Source of the DNA: Lentisphaeria bacterium
GTDB taxonomy: Bacteria; Verrucomicrobiota; Lentisphaeria; Victivallales; UBA1829
Reading direction: 5' to 3'
DNA: 38,184 bases
NCBI GenBank assembly: GCA_017629515.1
Contig: JAGBXB010000047.1
Coordinates: forward strand, 1 to 38,184
Part shown: one piece after another, positions 26,114-33,932 of the stretch
Layout of the letters: the number at the start of each line of letters is the position of its first letter
How positions within the stretch are numbered: the stretch's first letter is position 1
Translations under genes and position numbers: made by a program
The notes under the pieces: generated by a model
Told to the model about the DNA's origin: nothing
Database searches by the model: none
Seen by the model: only the letters and a program-made list of their open reading frames with translations

Positions 26114-26491
26114 TCAGACGATGGGTTCTCTGCCCAGCCGGATGGCTGTTATATCATTCTTTTCATCCAGAACCACCACACGGGGTTTGAAAGAGGATGC
26201 CTCTTCTTCCGTAAAGGAGGCAAAACTCATAATGGTAATGGTGTCCCCGATACTTCCCCTGTGGGCGGCGGCACCGTTGAGACAGAATACTTTGCTTCCT
26301 GCTTTTCCGGCAATGGCATAGGTTTCCAGTCTTTTACCGTTTGTGGCATTGACCACCAGAATCTTTTCATAAGGCAGGATCCCCGCCTTTTCCAGAATTT
26401 CGGAATCGATTTCCAAACTTCCTTCATAATCGATATCGCACATCGTGATCCTTGCCTGATGGATCTTTCCTTTCAGCAGCTGCAGAAGCAT
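26114..26491 (-). CDS. panD: Aspartate 1-decarboxylase proenzyme
   Basis: Makes beta-alanine from L-aspartate for pantothenate and CoA synthesis. The 125-residue length and sequence are typical of PanD. The self-cleavage site Gly24-Ser25 in DYEGSLEID generates the pyruvoyl cofactor. Other conserved parts are Lys9 in LKGKIH, VVNATNGKRLETYAI with the catalytic-site Arg, and LNGAAAHRGSIGDTITIMSF. The ATG has AAAGGAG about 7 nt upstream on the minus strand. It lies 37 bp downstream of a cytidylate-kinase-like gene, with which it is probably cotranscribed, and ends just before a strong terminator. Cytoplasmic. Confidence 0.96.
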   Translation of the reverse strand: MLLQLLKGKIHQARITMCDIDYEGSLEIDSEILEKAGILPYEKILVVNATNGKRLETYAIAGKAGSKVFCLNGAAAHRGSIGDTITIMSFASFTEEEASSFKPRVVVLDEKNDITAIRLGREPIV

Positions 26492-26528
26492 TTTTTTCTC
26501 CTTTGTTCTTTTGGTATTTCAATAATGA

Positions 26529-27131
26529 TCAAAGATTTTTTTGATCTTTTCTATATAAGGAAGCAATGATTTGCGCACAAATTTCCACGCCGAACTTTCC
26601 GGCATCAAGGGTAAGGTGGTAGTTTTTCCCCTCTCCCCATATCTGTCCTGTAAAGTAGTTGTAATGGGCGGCACGGCTCTTATCTTTCTTTTTCAGAAAT
26701 CTTACACACTTATCCGCTTTGATGTCCGGATCGGATGCCAGAAGTCTCTCTTTGCGGAAATCCATATTTGCATGAATAAACACATTCAGACAATCCGCTT
26801 TGCCTTTCAGGATATGATCTGCACATCTTCCCACAATGATACAATCTTCCTTTGCCGCAAGTTTGCTTATGATATTATGCTGGATGACCCATAATTTTTC
26901 CTGATTGGAAAGAACTCCCCCTCCCCCGCTGTGGGAAAAGATCATGGAAAGCAATCCTTTGGAGTATTCCCCCTCCTCCCTGATGTAATCCGAATCGAAA
27001 CCGCTTTTTTCGGCGATTTTTTCCAGTAAAGCCCCGTCATAACAGGGTATGGAAAGAGTCCGGGAAAGGATTTGCGCTATGGAACTGCCACCGCTGCAAA
27101 ACTGCCTGCTGATCGTAATAACTTTTTTCAT
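26529..27131 (-). CDS. Cytidylate-kinase-like family protein
   Basis: A 200-residue P-loop kinase of the Cytidylate_kin2 family. The N-terminus VITISRQFCSGGSSIAQIL matches the family's modified P-loop (usually ITISREFGSGG), CYDGALLEKIAEKSG follows, and CIIVGRCADHIL near 97-108 is the second conserved block. KERLLAS and KKKDKSRAAHYNYFTG carry the arginines and lysines of the lid. These proteins are widespread but mostly of unknown substrate. A strong promoter lies directly upstream. The linkage to panD does not have an obvious metabolic reason. Confidence 0.85.
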   Translation of the reverse strand: MKKVITISRQFCSGGSSIAQILSRTLSIPCYDGALLEKIAEKSGFDSDYIREEGEYSKGLLSMIFSHSGGGGVLSNQEKLWVIQHNIISKLAAKEDCIIVGRCADHILKGKADCLNVFIHANMDFRKERLLASDPDIKADKCVRFLKKKDKSRAAHYNYFTGQIWGEGKNYHLTLDAGKFGVEICAQIIASLYRKDQKNL

Positions 27132-27178
27132 TTTTCCCCCTTTCCTTTCTTATTTTATTCCTGCAAGAGGAGCAAAAC

Positions 27179-27206
27179 TTGACTTATTACGCAATTATGC
27201 TATAAT
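27179..27206 (+). promoter_or_regulatory. Promoter for the M20 amidohydrolase gene
   Basis: TTGACT (27179-27184), 16-nt spacer, perfect TATAAT (27201-27206). Face to face with the minus-strand promoter; the two -10 hexamers share 27204-27206. Confidence 0.65.
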
Positions 27207-27233
27207 ATAACGGCAAAGTATATATTTTGTCAA
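27204..27233 (-). promoter_or_regulatory. Promoter for the cytidylate-kinase-like/panD operon
   Basis: Minus strand: consensus TTGACA (27228-27233), 18-nt spacer, TATATT (27204-27209). The -10 hexamer overlaps that of the divergent plus-strand promoter. Confidence 0.65.
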
Positions 27234-27283
27234 GGGCAAATTGCCGGAAAACAGGAAAAAACAACCCGGAAGAAAGGTTTTTT

Positions 27284-28447
27284 ATGAATGAAAATGTAAA
27301 AAGTATCCTGGAAAGAGAAATTGGCAATGTTCTGGAAAAAGCAACCTCGTTCCGTCATCTGCTGCATACGATCCCGGAACTTGCCGGCAAAGAATATAAA
27401 ACCTCTTCCGCCATCCGGCAGGCTCTTGCCCCTCTGGATCTGGAAATACTTTCCCCTTTCCTGCAAACCGATGTTGTGGCATTTCTCAACAGACATAAAG
27501 GAAAAAACCTTACTTTACGGGCAGATATCGACGCACTCCCCATTGAGGAAGATCCCTCTTTCCGCCCTTACGCCTCCACACATAAAGGGCTGAAACACGC
27601 CTGCGGACATGATGGACATGCCGCTATGCTTTACGGTGCGGCATGTGTCCTTTCTTCCATGAGAGAACTTATCCCCTGTTCTGTCCGTTTTATCTTTCAG
27701 CCGGGGGAAGAAATTGCCTGTATGGCAAAAGATCTTGTGGAAAAAGGGGCATTGCTTGATCCTGAACCGGATTTTGTTACAGGCCTGCACTCCTGGCCCG
27801 GACTTCCTTACGGTAAGATCTGCACCAAACCCGGTGCGCTTATGGCGGCAGCGGGATTTTTTCAGATAAGATTACAGGGCAAAGGCGGGCACGGAAGTCT
27901 GCCGCATCTGTCCCACAATCCGTTGGATTGCGCCGCAGAAATCATGTATGAAGCAAAAAAGATCGTGCCGGAAGGAAATGTTCTTACATTCTGCTCCTGC
28001 AAAGGCGGAACAAATAACTCCATCATCCCGGATGAGGCACTCCTTATGGGAACGATCCGCTTTCTTGATCCGGCAAAAGGGGAAAAGATGCTCCATGATT
28101 TTACGCTTCTTGTGCAGAATATTGCAGAAAAAAGAAAGATCAAAGCCCACTTTTCCTGTCCGGTACCTTATTTGCCGGTCATCCACAGGGAAGAAGATTT
28201 TACAAGAGTAAAAAATATTGTGGAAAGCTCGATGGGGGAAAATGCGTTCCATACCCTCTCCACTCACGTGATGAGCAGTGAAGATTTTTCCTTCTATCTG
28301 CAAAAATATCCCGGGATTTTTGCCCATCTGGGAAGCGGGGAATCCGCAAAACTGCACTCATCCGGATTCGATTTTGATGACACACTTCTGGAAAAAGGCA
28401 TACGGTATTTCTGTACGCTTGCCCTGGAACTTTTTACGGAAAAGTGA
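27284..28447 (+). CDS. M20-family amidohydrolase (hippurate/IAA-amino-acid hydrolase type)
   Basis: A 387-residue zinc or manganese peptidase-like amidohydrolase that releases an acyl group from N-acyl amino acids or similar. ATG 27284 is preferred to the upstream in-frame start at 27227 because AGAAAGG lies 6-12 nt before it and the -10 promoter sits at 27201-27206. Metal and catalytic motifs: LRADIDALPI near 80, HACGHDGHAAML near 105, FQPGEE near 138 with the catalytic Glu pair, GLHSWPG near 167 and the late HVMSSEDFSFYLQK near 330. No signal peptide: cytoplasmic. Its stop (TGA) directly abuts the stop of the convergent gene. Confidence 0.9.
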   Translation: MNENVKSILEREIGNVLEKATSFRHLLHTIPELAGKEYKTSSAIRQALAPLDLEILSPFLQTDVVAFLNRHKGKNLTLRADIDALPIEEDPSFRPYASTHKGLKHACGHDGHAAMLYGAACVLSSMRELIPCSVRFIFQPGEEIACMAKDLVEKGALLDPEPDFVTGLHSWPGLPYGKICTKPGALMAAAGFFQIRLQGKGGHGSLPHLSHNPLDCAAEIMYEAKKIVPEGNVLTFCSCKGGTNNSIIPDEALLMGTIRFLDPAKGEKMLHDFTLLVQNIAEKRKIKAHFSCPVPYLPVIHREEDFTRVKNIVESSMGENAFHTLSTHVMSSEDFSFYLQKYPGIFAHLGSGESAKLHSSGFDFDDTLLEKGIRYFCTLALELFTEK

Positions 28448-28861
28448 TCAACGCCCTCTGCCGCCTGCGGCAATAAATTTTATTTCGGAAGCATCCTCCG
28501 GGGAAAGGACGGTATGGATCTTTTCCAGCATTACTGTTTTCATACGGGGAGTATTGAGTACGGCAAGAAATGCCGGATGCCTTACTTCGATATAGACGAT
28601 GGAATTTTCCACATTGACAACGGTACATTTTCTTGCCACATCCGCTCCGGCGATCTCCTGCCAGCAATTCTGCAATTTCAGAAGTTTCATCGTCCAGGGC
28701 TTGATACATTTGCTTACCGCCCGTTCCAGCAGTTCTGACATTTCTTTGCTTTCCGGACGGAAACGGAGAAATTCCCCCCTGCCCTCGTCCTCCCCCAGCC
28801 AGGAGGAAAGCATACTTTCCAAACTCTTTTCCATCGGGGATTTCCGGTTCGTGCCTGCCAT
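28448..28861 (-). CDS. dciA: DciA/DUF721 family protein
   Basis: A 137-residue DUF721 protein; characterised members (DciA) help load the replicative helicase DnaB in bacteria that lack DnaC. The conserved core is WQEIAGADVARKCTVVNVENSIVYIEV followed by HPAFLAVLNTPRMKTVMLEKI (about residues 75-125). ATG 28861 (MAGTNRK) was chosen as the nearest start upstream of the family domain; GGGAG lies about 12 nt upstream. The open frame extends further but into the neighbouring gene. The gene has no intergenic base between its stop and the amidohydrolase stop (TGATCA). Confidence 0.7.
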   Translation of the reverse strand: MAGTNRKSPMEKSLESMLSSWLGEDEGRGEFLRFRPESKEMSELLERAVSKCIKPWTMKLLKLQNCWQEIAGADVARKCTVVNVENSIVYIEVRHPAFLAVLNTPRMKTVMLEKIHTVLSPEDASEIKFIAAGGRGR

Positions 28862-28896
28862 AAGTACACAGTACTCCCATATAGAAATAATACGTG

Positions 28897-29259
28897 CTAC
28901 AATGCACCGGTCAATCCGGTAACAGGGATCATAACCACATAATAGGTCATCTTGAATGGAGCCATCAGCCCCTTGAGCATCTGTTTGCCTCCGGATTTGA
29001 AACGCATACAGCAAACCAGAACCAAACCCACCGGAAGCCGGAATATATTCAATACTTCCACACCTGCTTTCAATGCCGTTTTCCCCATGGCCGCCAGACT
29101 GCGGAACACATAGGGGAGAACCACCCGCGCCGTCTGTACCGCAATAGGGGTAAGAACAGCAATGGTAACAGGATCCACATACGCTTCCGCTTTATGAACC
29201 GGTGCAATTACTGCAAAAAAAACAAGCACCAGTGTCAGGATCAAAAGATACCTTCTCAT
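28897..29259 (-). CDS. Hypothetical small membrane/secreted protein (120 aa)
   Basis: No family recognised. The N-terminus MRRYLLILTLVLVFFAVIAP is a signal peptide or anchor ending in a possible cleavage site at KAEA (about residue 26). Two further hydrophobic stretches follow near 31-50 and 70-85, and the last 20 residues are also hydrophobic. It may be a small inner-membrane protein. It is 35 bp upstream of the dciA-like gene. On the minus strand a TATATTAT -10-like element lies upstream at about 29308-29315. Confidence 0.65.
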   Translation of the reverse strand: MRRYLLILTLVLVFFAVIAPVHKAEAYVDPVTIAVLTPIAVQTARVVLPYVFRSLAAMGKTALKAGVEVLNIFRLPVGLVLVCCMRFKSGGKQMLKGLMAPFKMTYYVVMIPVTGLTGAL

Positions 29260-29330
29260 ATTTAAAAAACTTTCTGTTATTTCCCGTATGACAATAATCT
29301 TATAAAATAATATACACCAGAGAAGCTGTG

Positions 29331-29365
29331 AAAAAAAGCAATTTTTTATTTTTTTTACGCTTTTT
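29331..29365 (-). terminator. Weak AT-rich terminator-like hairpin after the antiporter gene
   Basis: On the minus strand AAAAAGC (29359-29365) can pair with GCTTTTTTT (29331-29339), spanning the antiporter stop codon. The stem is short and AT-rich with a long loop, so this is only a candidate. Confidence 0.3.
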
Positions 29366-30944
29366 CTGCTTTTTCACATTCGGTACAGCGGCAAACAGCC
29401 CCGGAGGCAAAAAATTCCTCGCAGTTCTTCACTGCCGGAGGACTGCCCATAATGGTCAGGATGTCCCCCTCATATAATACAGTATCCCCTCTGGGAACGA
29501 TAAATTTTTCATCTCTTCTTATCATAAGTACCAAAGCTCCTTCCGGCAGTTTCATTTCTGCAAGAGTCTGTCCGTTACGGCAGGAGGGCAGTTCCAGTTC
29601 TCTGGAATCAGAACTGGAATCCCCGGTCTCTTCAAAGGAGAGCGGCATACGCACTTTCTTTTTGAGAGGTGCATCCAGTTTCAGAAGTTTTGCCAGAGGC
29701 ATGACCGTCATCCCCTGTAACAGTACGGAGGTGATCACTATAAAGAATACGATATAGAACAATCCCTTTGTCCCCGGAGCATCCGGCATGGCAAGAAGGG
29801 GAAATGTTGCCAGCATGATGGGCGCACCGCCGCGCAGCCCCACCCAGGAGACCAAAATCCGTTCCCGGATGGAAAAAGGACTTCTCCACATACAGAGAAA
29901 TACTGCAAGAGGACGGCCGAAAACCATAAGGAATCCGGCAATCGCCAGTCCATACCACTTTGCATCCCATACCGCCTCCGGCGCAGCAAGCCTGCCCAGC
30001 ATGGTAAACAGAATGACCTGCATCATCCATGCCAGACCGTCATAAAATCTGCCCACCCCGTTATGGAACACAAATTTACTGTTTCCCATATAGATCCCTG
30101 CCACATACACAGCCATAAAGCCGTTTCCATAGCAGAGACAGGTCACAGAATAGGTGAGAAGAACCGCCACCACGGCAAGCACATAGTATAATCCATTGTA
30201 ATCAAAGTCGATCTTATTGTAGATCCACACAAAAAGTGCGCCGATCCCCACCCCCATAAGAACGCCGATGGTCATATCCCGGAAAAAAGCGGGAACCACC
30301 AGAAGATAATCCAGCATAACAGGCGACTGCCCTTTACTTGTTTCCATCGTGACCAGGGAAAGGAAAAAGAGCGTAAGGAACGCCGCCATGGGATCATTGC
30401 TTCCGGATTCAAATTCCAGTAACGGCTGTAAATTGCCTTTCAAACTCACGCTTTTGGAACGCAAAATGGAAAATACTGCCGCTGCATCCGTGGAAGAGAT
30501 GATGGAACCAAGCAGAAGACAACCGGAAAGAGTGAATTTCAAGTCCGTTGCGGTGTAATGAAACAATCCCCATGCGGCAAACCCGGTGAAAACAGCAGAT
30601 AAAAGCACTCCCGCCGTGGAAAGAAGCAAGCCTGTACGGAAAACTTTCTTCACCGATTTCCAGTCTGTATCAAATCCCCCGGAAAAAAGGATAAACGCCA
30701 ATGCAATAGAACCTATATAGTTGGCAAGGACAGGACTTACTTCTTCAGTCATCCTTGCACTCTGGGCGTCGGAAATAAGGGGGGTATCGGTAATGAATGA
30801 GGTGACGGTATCACTGCCCCAGAGCATCCCCACAGCAAGAAAAAGAAGCAGACAGGGCATATTGATCAGACTGGAAAGTTTACTGGAAAGCAAACTCATA
30901 AGCATCAATGCGCCAAGAACGGCAAGAATCACATACAATTCCAT
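29355..30944 (-). CDS. CPA1-type K+(Na+)/H+ antiporter with C-terminal TrkA-C domain (NhaP2/CvrA-like)
   Basis: A 529-residue inner-membrane cation/proton antiporter. About twelve helices cover residues 1-395, including LLGSIISSTDAAAVFSILRS near 150 (the ion-binding Asp of CPA1 exchangers), EFESGSNDPMAAFLTLFFL near 178 and WVGLRGGAPIMLATFPL near 365. Residues about 445-515 form a TrkA-C (RCK_C) regulatory domain (GQTLAEMKLPEGALVLMIRR, DTVLYEGDILTIMG). This is the NhaP2/CvrA architecture. The extreme C-terminus has a short CRCTEC motif I cannot explain; it might bind metal. The gene is monocistronic or precedes the downstream hypothetical gene. Confidence 0.9.
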   Translation of the reverse strand: MELYVILAVLGALMLMSLLSSKLSSLINMPCLLLFLAVGMLWGSDTVTSFITDTPLISDAQSARMTEEVSPVLANYIGSIALAFILFSGGFDTDWKSVKKVFRTGLLLSTAGVLLSAVFTGFAAWGLFHYTATDLKFTLSGCLLLGSIISSTDAAAVFSILRSKSVSLKGNLQPLLEFESGSNDPMAAFLTLFFLSLVTMETSKGQSPVMLDYLLVVPAFFRDMTIGVLMGVGIGALFVWIYNKIDFDYNGLYYVLAVVAVLLTYSVTCLCYGNGFMAVYVAGIYMGNSKFVFHNGVGRFYDGLAWMMQVILFTMLGRLAAPEAVWDAKWYGLAIAGFLMVFGRPLAVFLCMWRSPFSIRERILVSWVGLRGGAPIMLATFPLLAMPDAPGTKGLFYIVFFIVITSVLLQGMTVMPLAKLLKLDAPLKKKVRMPLSFEETGDSSSDSRELELPSCRNGQTLAEMKLPEGALVLMIRRDEKFIVPRGDTVLYEGDILTIMGSPPAVKNCEEFFASGAVCRCTECEKAEKA

Positions 30945-30984
30945 TTTTTTCTTCTCTGCTCCTTACTCTGCTGAAATTGCCCGT

Positions 30985-31012
30985 AATGTATCATATAAGA
31001 AAAAAAAGTCAA
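30985..31012 (-). promoter_or_regulatory. Candidate antiporter promoter
   Basis: Minus strand TTGACT (31007-31012), 16-nt spacer, TACATT (30985-30990), about 40 bp before the antiporter ATG. Confidence 0.5.
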
Positions 31013-31028
31013 GTCCGGTTCATTAAAA

Positions 31029-31820
31029 TCATGAAAAAGAAAATAATTTTTGAGCATTTTCCCCTGTTACGGCAGCACACTGCTGTAATGAGACACCTTT
31101 CAATACGGCAAGATATTCTGCTATTACAGGAATATATTTGCTGTGATTGGGTTTTCCCCGGTAAGGAACAGGGGCAAGATAGGGGGCATCTGTTTCCAGA
31201 AGCATTCTTTCCAGCGGGATATAACGGGCGATCTCCCGGATATTATCCGCCTTTTTGAATGTCACCATTCCCCCGATACCGAAATACCCTCCCAGATCCA
31301 GGAACTTTTCCGCCCATTGTACGGTTCCGGCATAACAATGCAGATCAAAAAGCCCTCCCTTTGAAGCATATTCCTTTAACAAAGTATAGGTGATCTCATA
31401 AGCACGGAAAGAATTTTCCTTATCTCTGCAATGTACCGTTACAGGCTTTTTCCATTCCAGAGCCTTTTCCAGAAAATATTGAAAAACAGCAATTTGTTTT
31501 TCCTCCGGGGCGCAATCGTAATAAAGATCCAAACCGATTTCCCCCACCGCCCCCAGAGAGGGATGGGAAGAGAATATATGGAACTCTTCAAGCGTTTCCG
31601 CCACATTTCCCTCCGGCAGAAACTCGACCTCCCCGGGATGGACGCCGGCGGTAAACCGGATACAGGGGATTTTTTCCGCTTCGAGAGCGGCTTTCTCCGC
31701 TTCCGGGCGACTACCGGTATTCAAAAGGAAATATTGCACATTTTCTTTCTGTGCCTCCTCCACATATTCCTGCATGGTGATATTATCGCAAAAATGATAG
31801 TGGCTGTCAATAAAAAACAT
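31029..31820 (-). CDS. tatD: TatD-family metal-dependent hydrolase (DNase)
   Basis: A 263-residue TIM-barrel nuclease-type hydrolase of the TatD family. Metal ligands appear in order: His-x-His in IDSHYHFCD near the start, GEIGLDLYYD near 88 with the bridging Glu, VTVHCRD near 130, LFDLHCYAGT near 157 and LLETDAPYLAP near 208 with the final Asp. The start is an ATG with GGGGTG about 6 nt upstream. Such proteins cleave 3' DNA ends or act in RNA/DNA repair; cytoplasmic. HAFSG-like motif of E. coli TatD reads HCYAG here, which is common. Confidence 0.92.
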   Translation of the reverse strand: MFFIDSHYHFCDNITMQEYVEEAQKENVQYFLLNTGSRPEAEKAALEAEKIPCIRFTAGVHPGEVEFLPEGNVAETLEEFHIFSSHPSLGAVGEIGLDLYYDCAPEEKQIAVFQYFLEKALEWKKPVTVHCRDKENSFRAYEITYTLLKEYASKGGLFDLHCYAGTVQWAEKFLDLGGYFGIGGMVTFKKADNIREIARYIPLERMLLETDAPYLAPVPYRGKPNHSKYIPVIAEYLAVLKGVSLQQCAAVTGENAQKLFSFS

Positions 31821-31933
31821 ATTTCACCCCGTTTTCCAATTTTTTTCCCATTTTCTCTTGCATTTTACACAAAAAAGGAATATTTTATATGAAAAGTCAA
31901 TTTCAAAAGTCCCCCGAAAGCCGGAAAAGTCAT

Positions 31934-31956
31934 AAACGCTGTTCCGGTTGGCGTTT
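31934..31956. promoter_or_regulatory. Inverted repeat upstream of sugar-binding lipoprotein (possible operator)
   Basis: AAACGC (31934-31939) and GCGTTT (31951-31956) are perfect inverted arms with an 11-nt centre, in the 208-bp divergent gap between tatD and the binding-protein gene. A TTGAAA at 31955-31960 overlaps the right arm and may be a -35 element, though no good -10 at normal spacing was found. LacI-type operators have similar AAACG/CGTTT halves but usually closer together. Confidence 0.35.
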
Positions 31957-32028
31957 GAAATCACCTCTAAAAAAAGGAATAAACAATATACTTGTTTTTC
32001 ACAAAAAATCAAACAGGAATCTATTGAA

Positions 32029-32991
32029 ATGAAAAAACTCTTTATCTTTTCCACCCTGTCCCTCGTTCTTCTCCTCGGAACATTTTTTATTGCCGGATGC
32101 GGCAAATCACAGAAAAAGACTGTTATAGGCGTATCCATCCCCAGTGCCGATCACGGCTGGACAGGGGGAGTCGTCTATTGGGCGGAAAAAGCGGCAAAGG
32201 AACTGGAAAAGAAATATCCGGAAGCAAAAATCCTTGTTTCCACTTCCTCCGACTCTGCCGAACAGGTCTCACAAATTGAAAATATGCTTATCCAGAATAT
32301 CAAGGCTCTGGTAGTGCTCCCCCATGAACCTGCACCCCTTGCCGGGATCTGCAAACAGGCAAAGGATAAAAAAGTATTCCTTACCGTCGTTGACAGAAAT
32401 CTTGCCGGAAATATTGAAGATCTTGCTATTGCAGGGGATAACGCCGGATTCGGCAGAGCCTGCGCCGAAGAGATGGCAAAACAACTCAAAGGCAAAGGCA
32501 ATATCGTTATCATGGAAGGGGTGCTTTGCGATGTAAACACATTGAGGGTCAATGCGTTCCGTGAAGTTATGAAAAAATATCCCTCCATAAAGATCCTTGA
32601 CAGCCAGACCGCCAACTGGAATACAGAACAGGGGTTGAAACTTATGGAAACATATCTGGGAAAATATAAACACATCGACGCAGTATGGGCGGGGGATGAT
32701 GATGTGCTTCTGGGCGCACTGAAAGCATACGAAGAATCCAAAAGAAAAGAAATCAAACTTTTCATCGGCGGCGGCGGAGCGAAACTTATCATCAAAAAGA
32801 TCGTGGATAAAGATCCTCTCATCCCTGTCAATGTGACCTATCCTCCCCGTATGATCGCTTACGGTATGGAATATGCTCTGGAAAAAGTTCTGGGCAAAAA
32901 AGAAATCAAAGAGAAAAAGATCATTATCCCTGCGGAAGTCATTACAAGAGAAAATGCTTCCCGATTCTACTTCCCTGACTCCATTTATTAA
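32029..32991 (+). CDS. RbsB-type sugar-binding lipoprotein
   Basis: A 320-residue periplasmic solute-binding lipoprotein of the ribose/xylose-binding (type-1, Peripla_BP_4) class. ATG 32029 begins the signal peptide and has AGGA about 10 nt upstream; the open frame upstream is not used. The lipobox is IAGC near residue 24. Family signatures: TVIGVSIPSADHGWTGGVVYWAEKAAKEL, QIENMLIQNIKALVVLPHEP, TVVDRNLAG, ITGDNAGF-like IAGDNAGFGRACAEEM and VWAGDDDVLLGALKAYEE. The ABC permease and ATPase expected for sugar import are not beside it, so either they are encoded elsewhere or it is an orphan or chemosensory binding protein. Its stop shares a palindrome with the convergent gene's stop. Confidence 0.88.
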   Translation: MKKLFIFSTLSLVLLLGTFFIAGCGKSQKKTVIGVSIPSADHGWTGGVVYWAEKAAKELEKKYPEAKILVSTSSDSAEQVSQIENMLIQNIKALVVLPHEPAPLAGICKQAKDKKVFLTVVDRNLAGNIEDLAIAGDNAGFGRACAEEMAKQLKGKGNIVIMEGVLCDVNTLRVNAFREVMKKYPSIKILDSQTANWNTEQGLKLMETYLGKYKHIDAVWAGDDDVLLGALKAYEESKRKEIKLFIGGGGAKLIIKKIVDKDPLIPVNVTYPPRMIAYGMEYALEKVLGKKEIKEKKIIIPAEVITRENASRFYFPDSIY

Positions 32992-33002
32992 GAAAAATTT
33001 TC

Positions 33003-33932
33003 TTACCCCTGCCGGCTCTTGATTTCCAGAAGAACGATTTCCGGCGGGGAAAAGATCCTTGTATGGATGAATGTGGTTCCGATACCGGAACTCACAAACA
33101 TTTTTGCGTGATTTTCTTTATGCTCATACCACGCCATTTCCAGTTTTTTCCCGCTGTAAGTGGAGGTACGCAATGCACCGAAAAGGGGCATCCGGATCTG
33201 CCCTCCGTGAGTATGACCGCAAAGGAAAAGATCCTTTTCATTCAAAGATATATTTTCCTTCTGCAGGCGTCCCGTTACTGTATCCGGACTGTGGGCGGCA
33301 AAGATGCGGATGATCTCTCCATTTGCCGCCTCATCCGGCAGGGAAAGCAAAGGATACCCCATTCTGGTATCGTCAAATCCGTACAGAAAAAGATCTTTCC
33401 GTAAAAAGACTCCTTCATTGACCAGGAGTCTCACCCCCGCTTCTTCCAGCATCTTCCGGCGGGCGGCATAAGAAAGAGCCGTATTGCCTTTTTTATCCCA
33501 GTTGCCGTGAATGGCAAATTTCTCCGGAACAGCAAGGCGGGAAAAAAGTGCCGCAGACTCCGGATAAATACAACTTTCCCCGGCTAAATCCCCGCCGAAA
33601 AGCAGAATATCGGGCTTTGCAAGCGCGATACTTTCTTCCAGATTTTCAAAAATGAGAGTGCTGCCCTGCCATTTCAGACAAGGGAAAAAACTCCGGGAAA
33701 AGTCATTGCGGATGTGGGTATCGGAAAAAAATAAAATGCGTAATGCGGTCTCTTCCCCCCTGCAGGAACGCTCTTTTTTCCCGTCAAAAGAAAGAACAAA
33801 TTTTTTAAAAAGAAAACCGCCGGAAAGAAATCGTTCCTCCCGGCAGAGCAATACATCATCAAGGGAGGAACGGCTCCACTTGCGCCGTTCCTGCCGTATG
33901 ATCTCTTTCTGTGTTGGAAATTCCCTTTTCAC
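33003..33932 (-). CDS. Calcineurin-like metallophosphoesterase (YkuE/LpxH-like)
   Basis: A 309-residue phosphoesterase with all motif blocks of the family: FFSDTHIRND near 69 (Asp-x-His), LLFGGDLAGES near 110 (GD), IHGNWDKKG near 138 (GN, with Trp-Asp in place of His-Asp-Glu), FAAHSPD near 212 and LCGHTHGGQIRMP near 236. The GHTHGGQIR stretch is typical of the YkuE group, which includes UDP-diacylglucosamine pyrophosphohydrolases. The start is a GTG that overlaps the greA stop (GTGA), so the two are translationally coupled. No signal peptide or membrane anchor is seen, although many relatives have one. Confidence 0.85.
   Translation of the reverse strand: MKREFPTQKEIIRQERRKWSRSSLDDVLLCREERFLSGGFLFKKFVLSFDGKKERSCRGEETALRILFFSDTHIRNDFSRSFFPCLKWQGSTLIFENLEESIALAKPDILLFGGDLAGESCIYPESAALFSRLAVPEKFAIHGNWDKKGNTALSYAARRKMLEEAGVRLLVNEGVFLRKDLFLYGFDDTRMGYPLLSLPDEAANGEIIRIFAAHSPDTVTGRLQKENISLNEKDLFLCGHTHGGQIRMPLFGALRTSTYSGKKLEMAWYEHKENHAKMFVSSGIGTTFIHTRIFSPPEIVLLEIKSRQG

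Noticed and set aside
28434..28907. 157-codon minus-strand frame overlapping the DciA-like gene
   Set aside because: The alternative frame 28448-28861 carries the DUF721 motif; this one is Arg/Gly/Cys-rich with no match.
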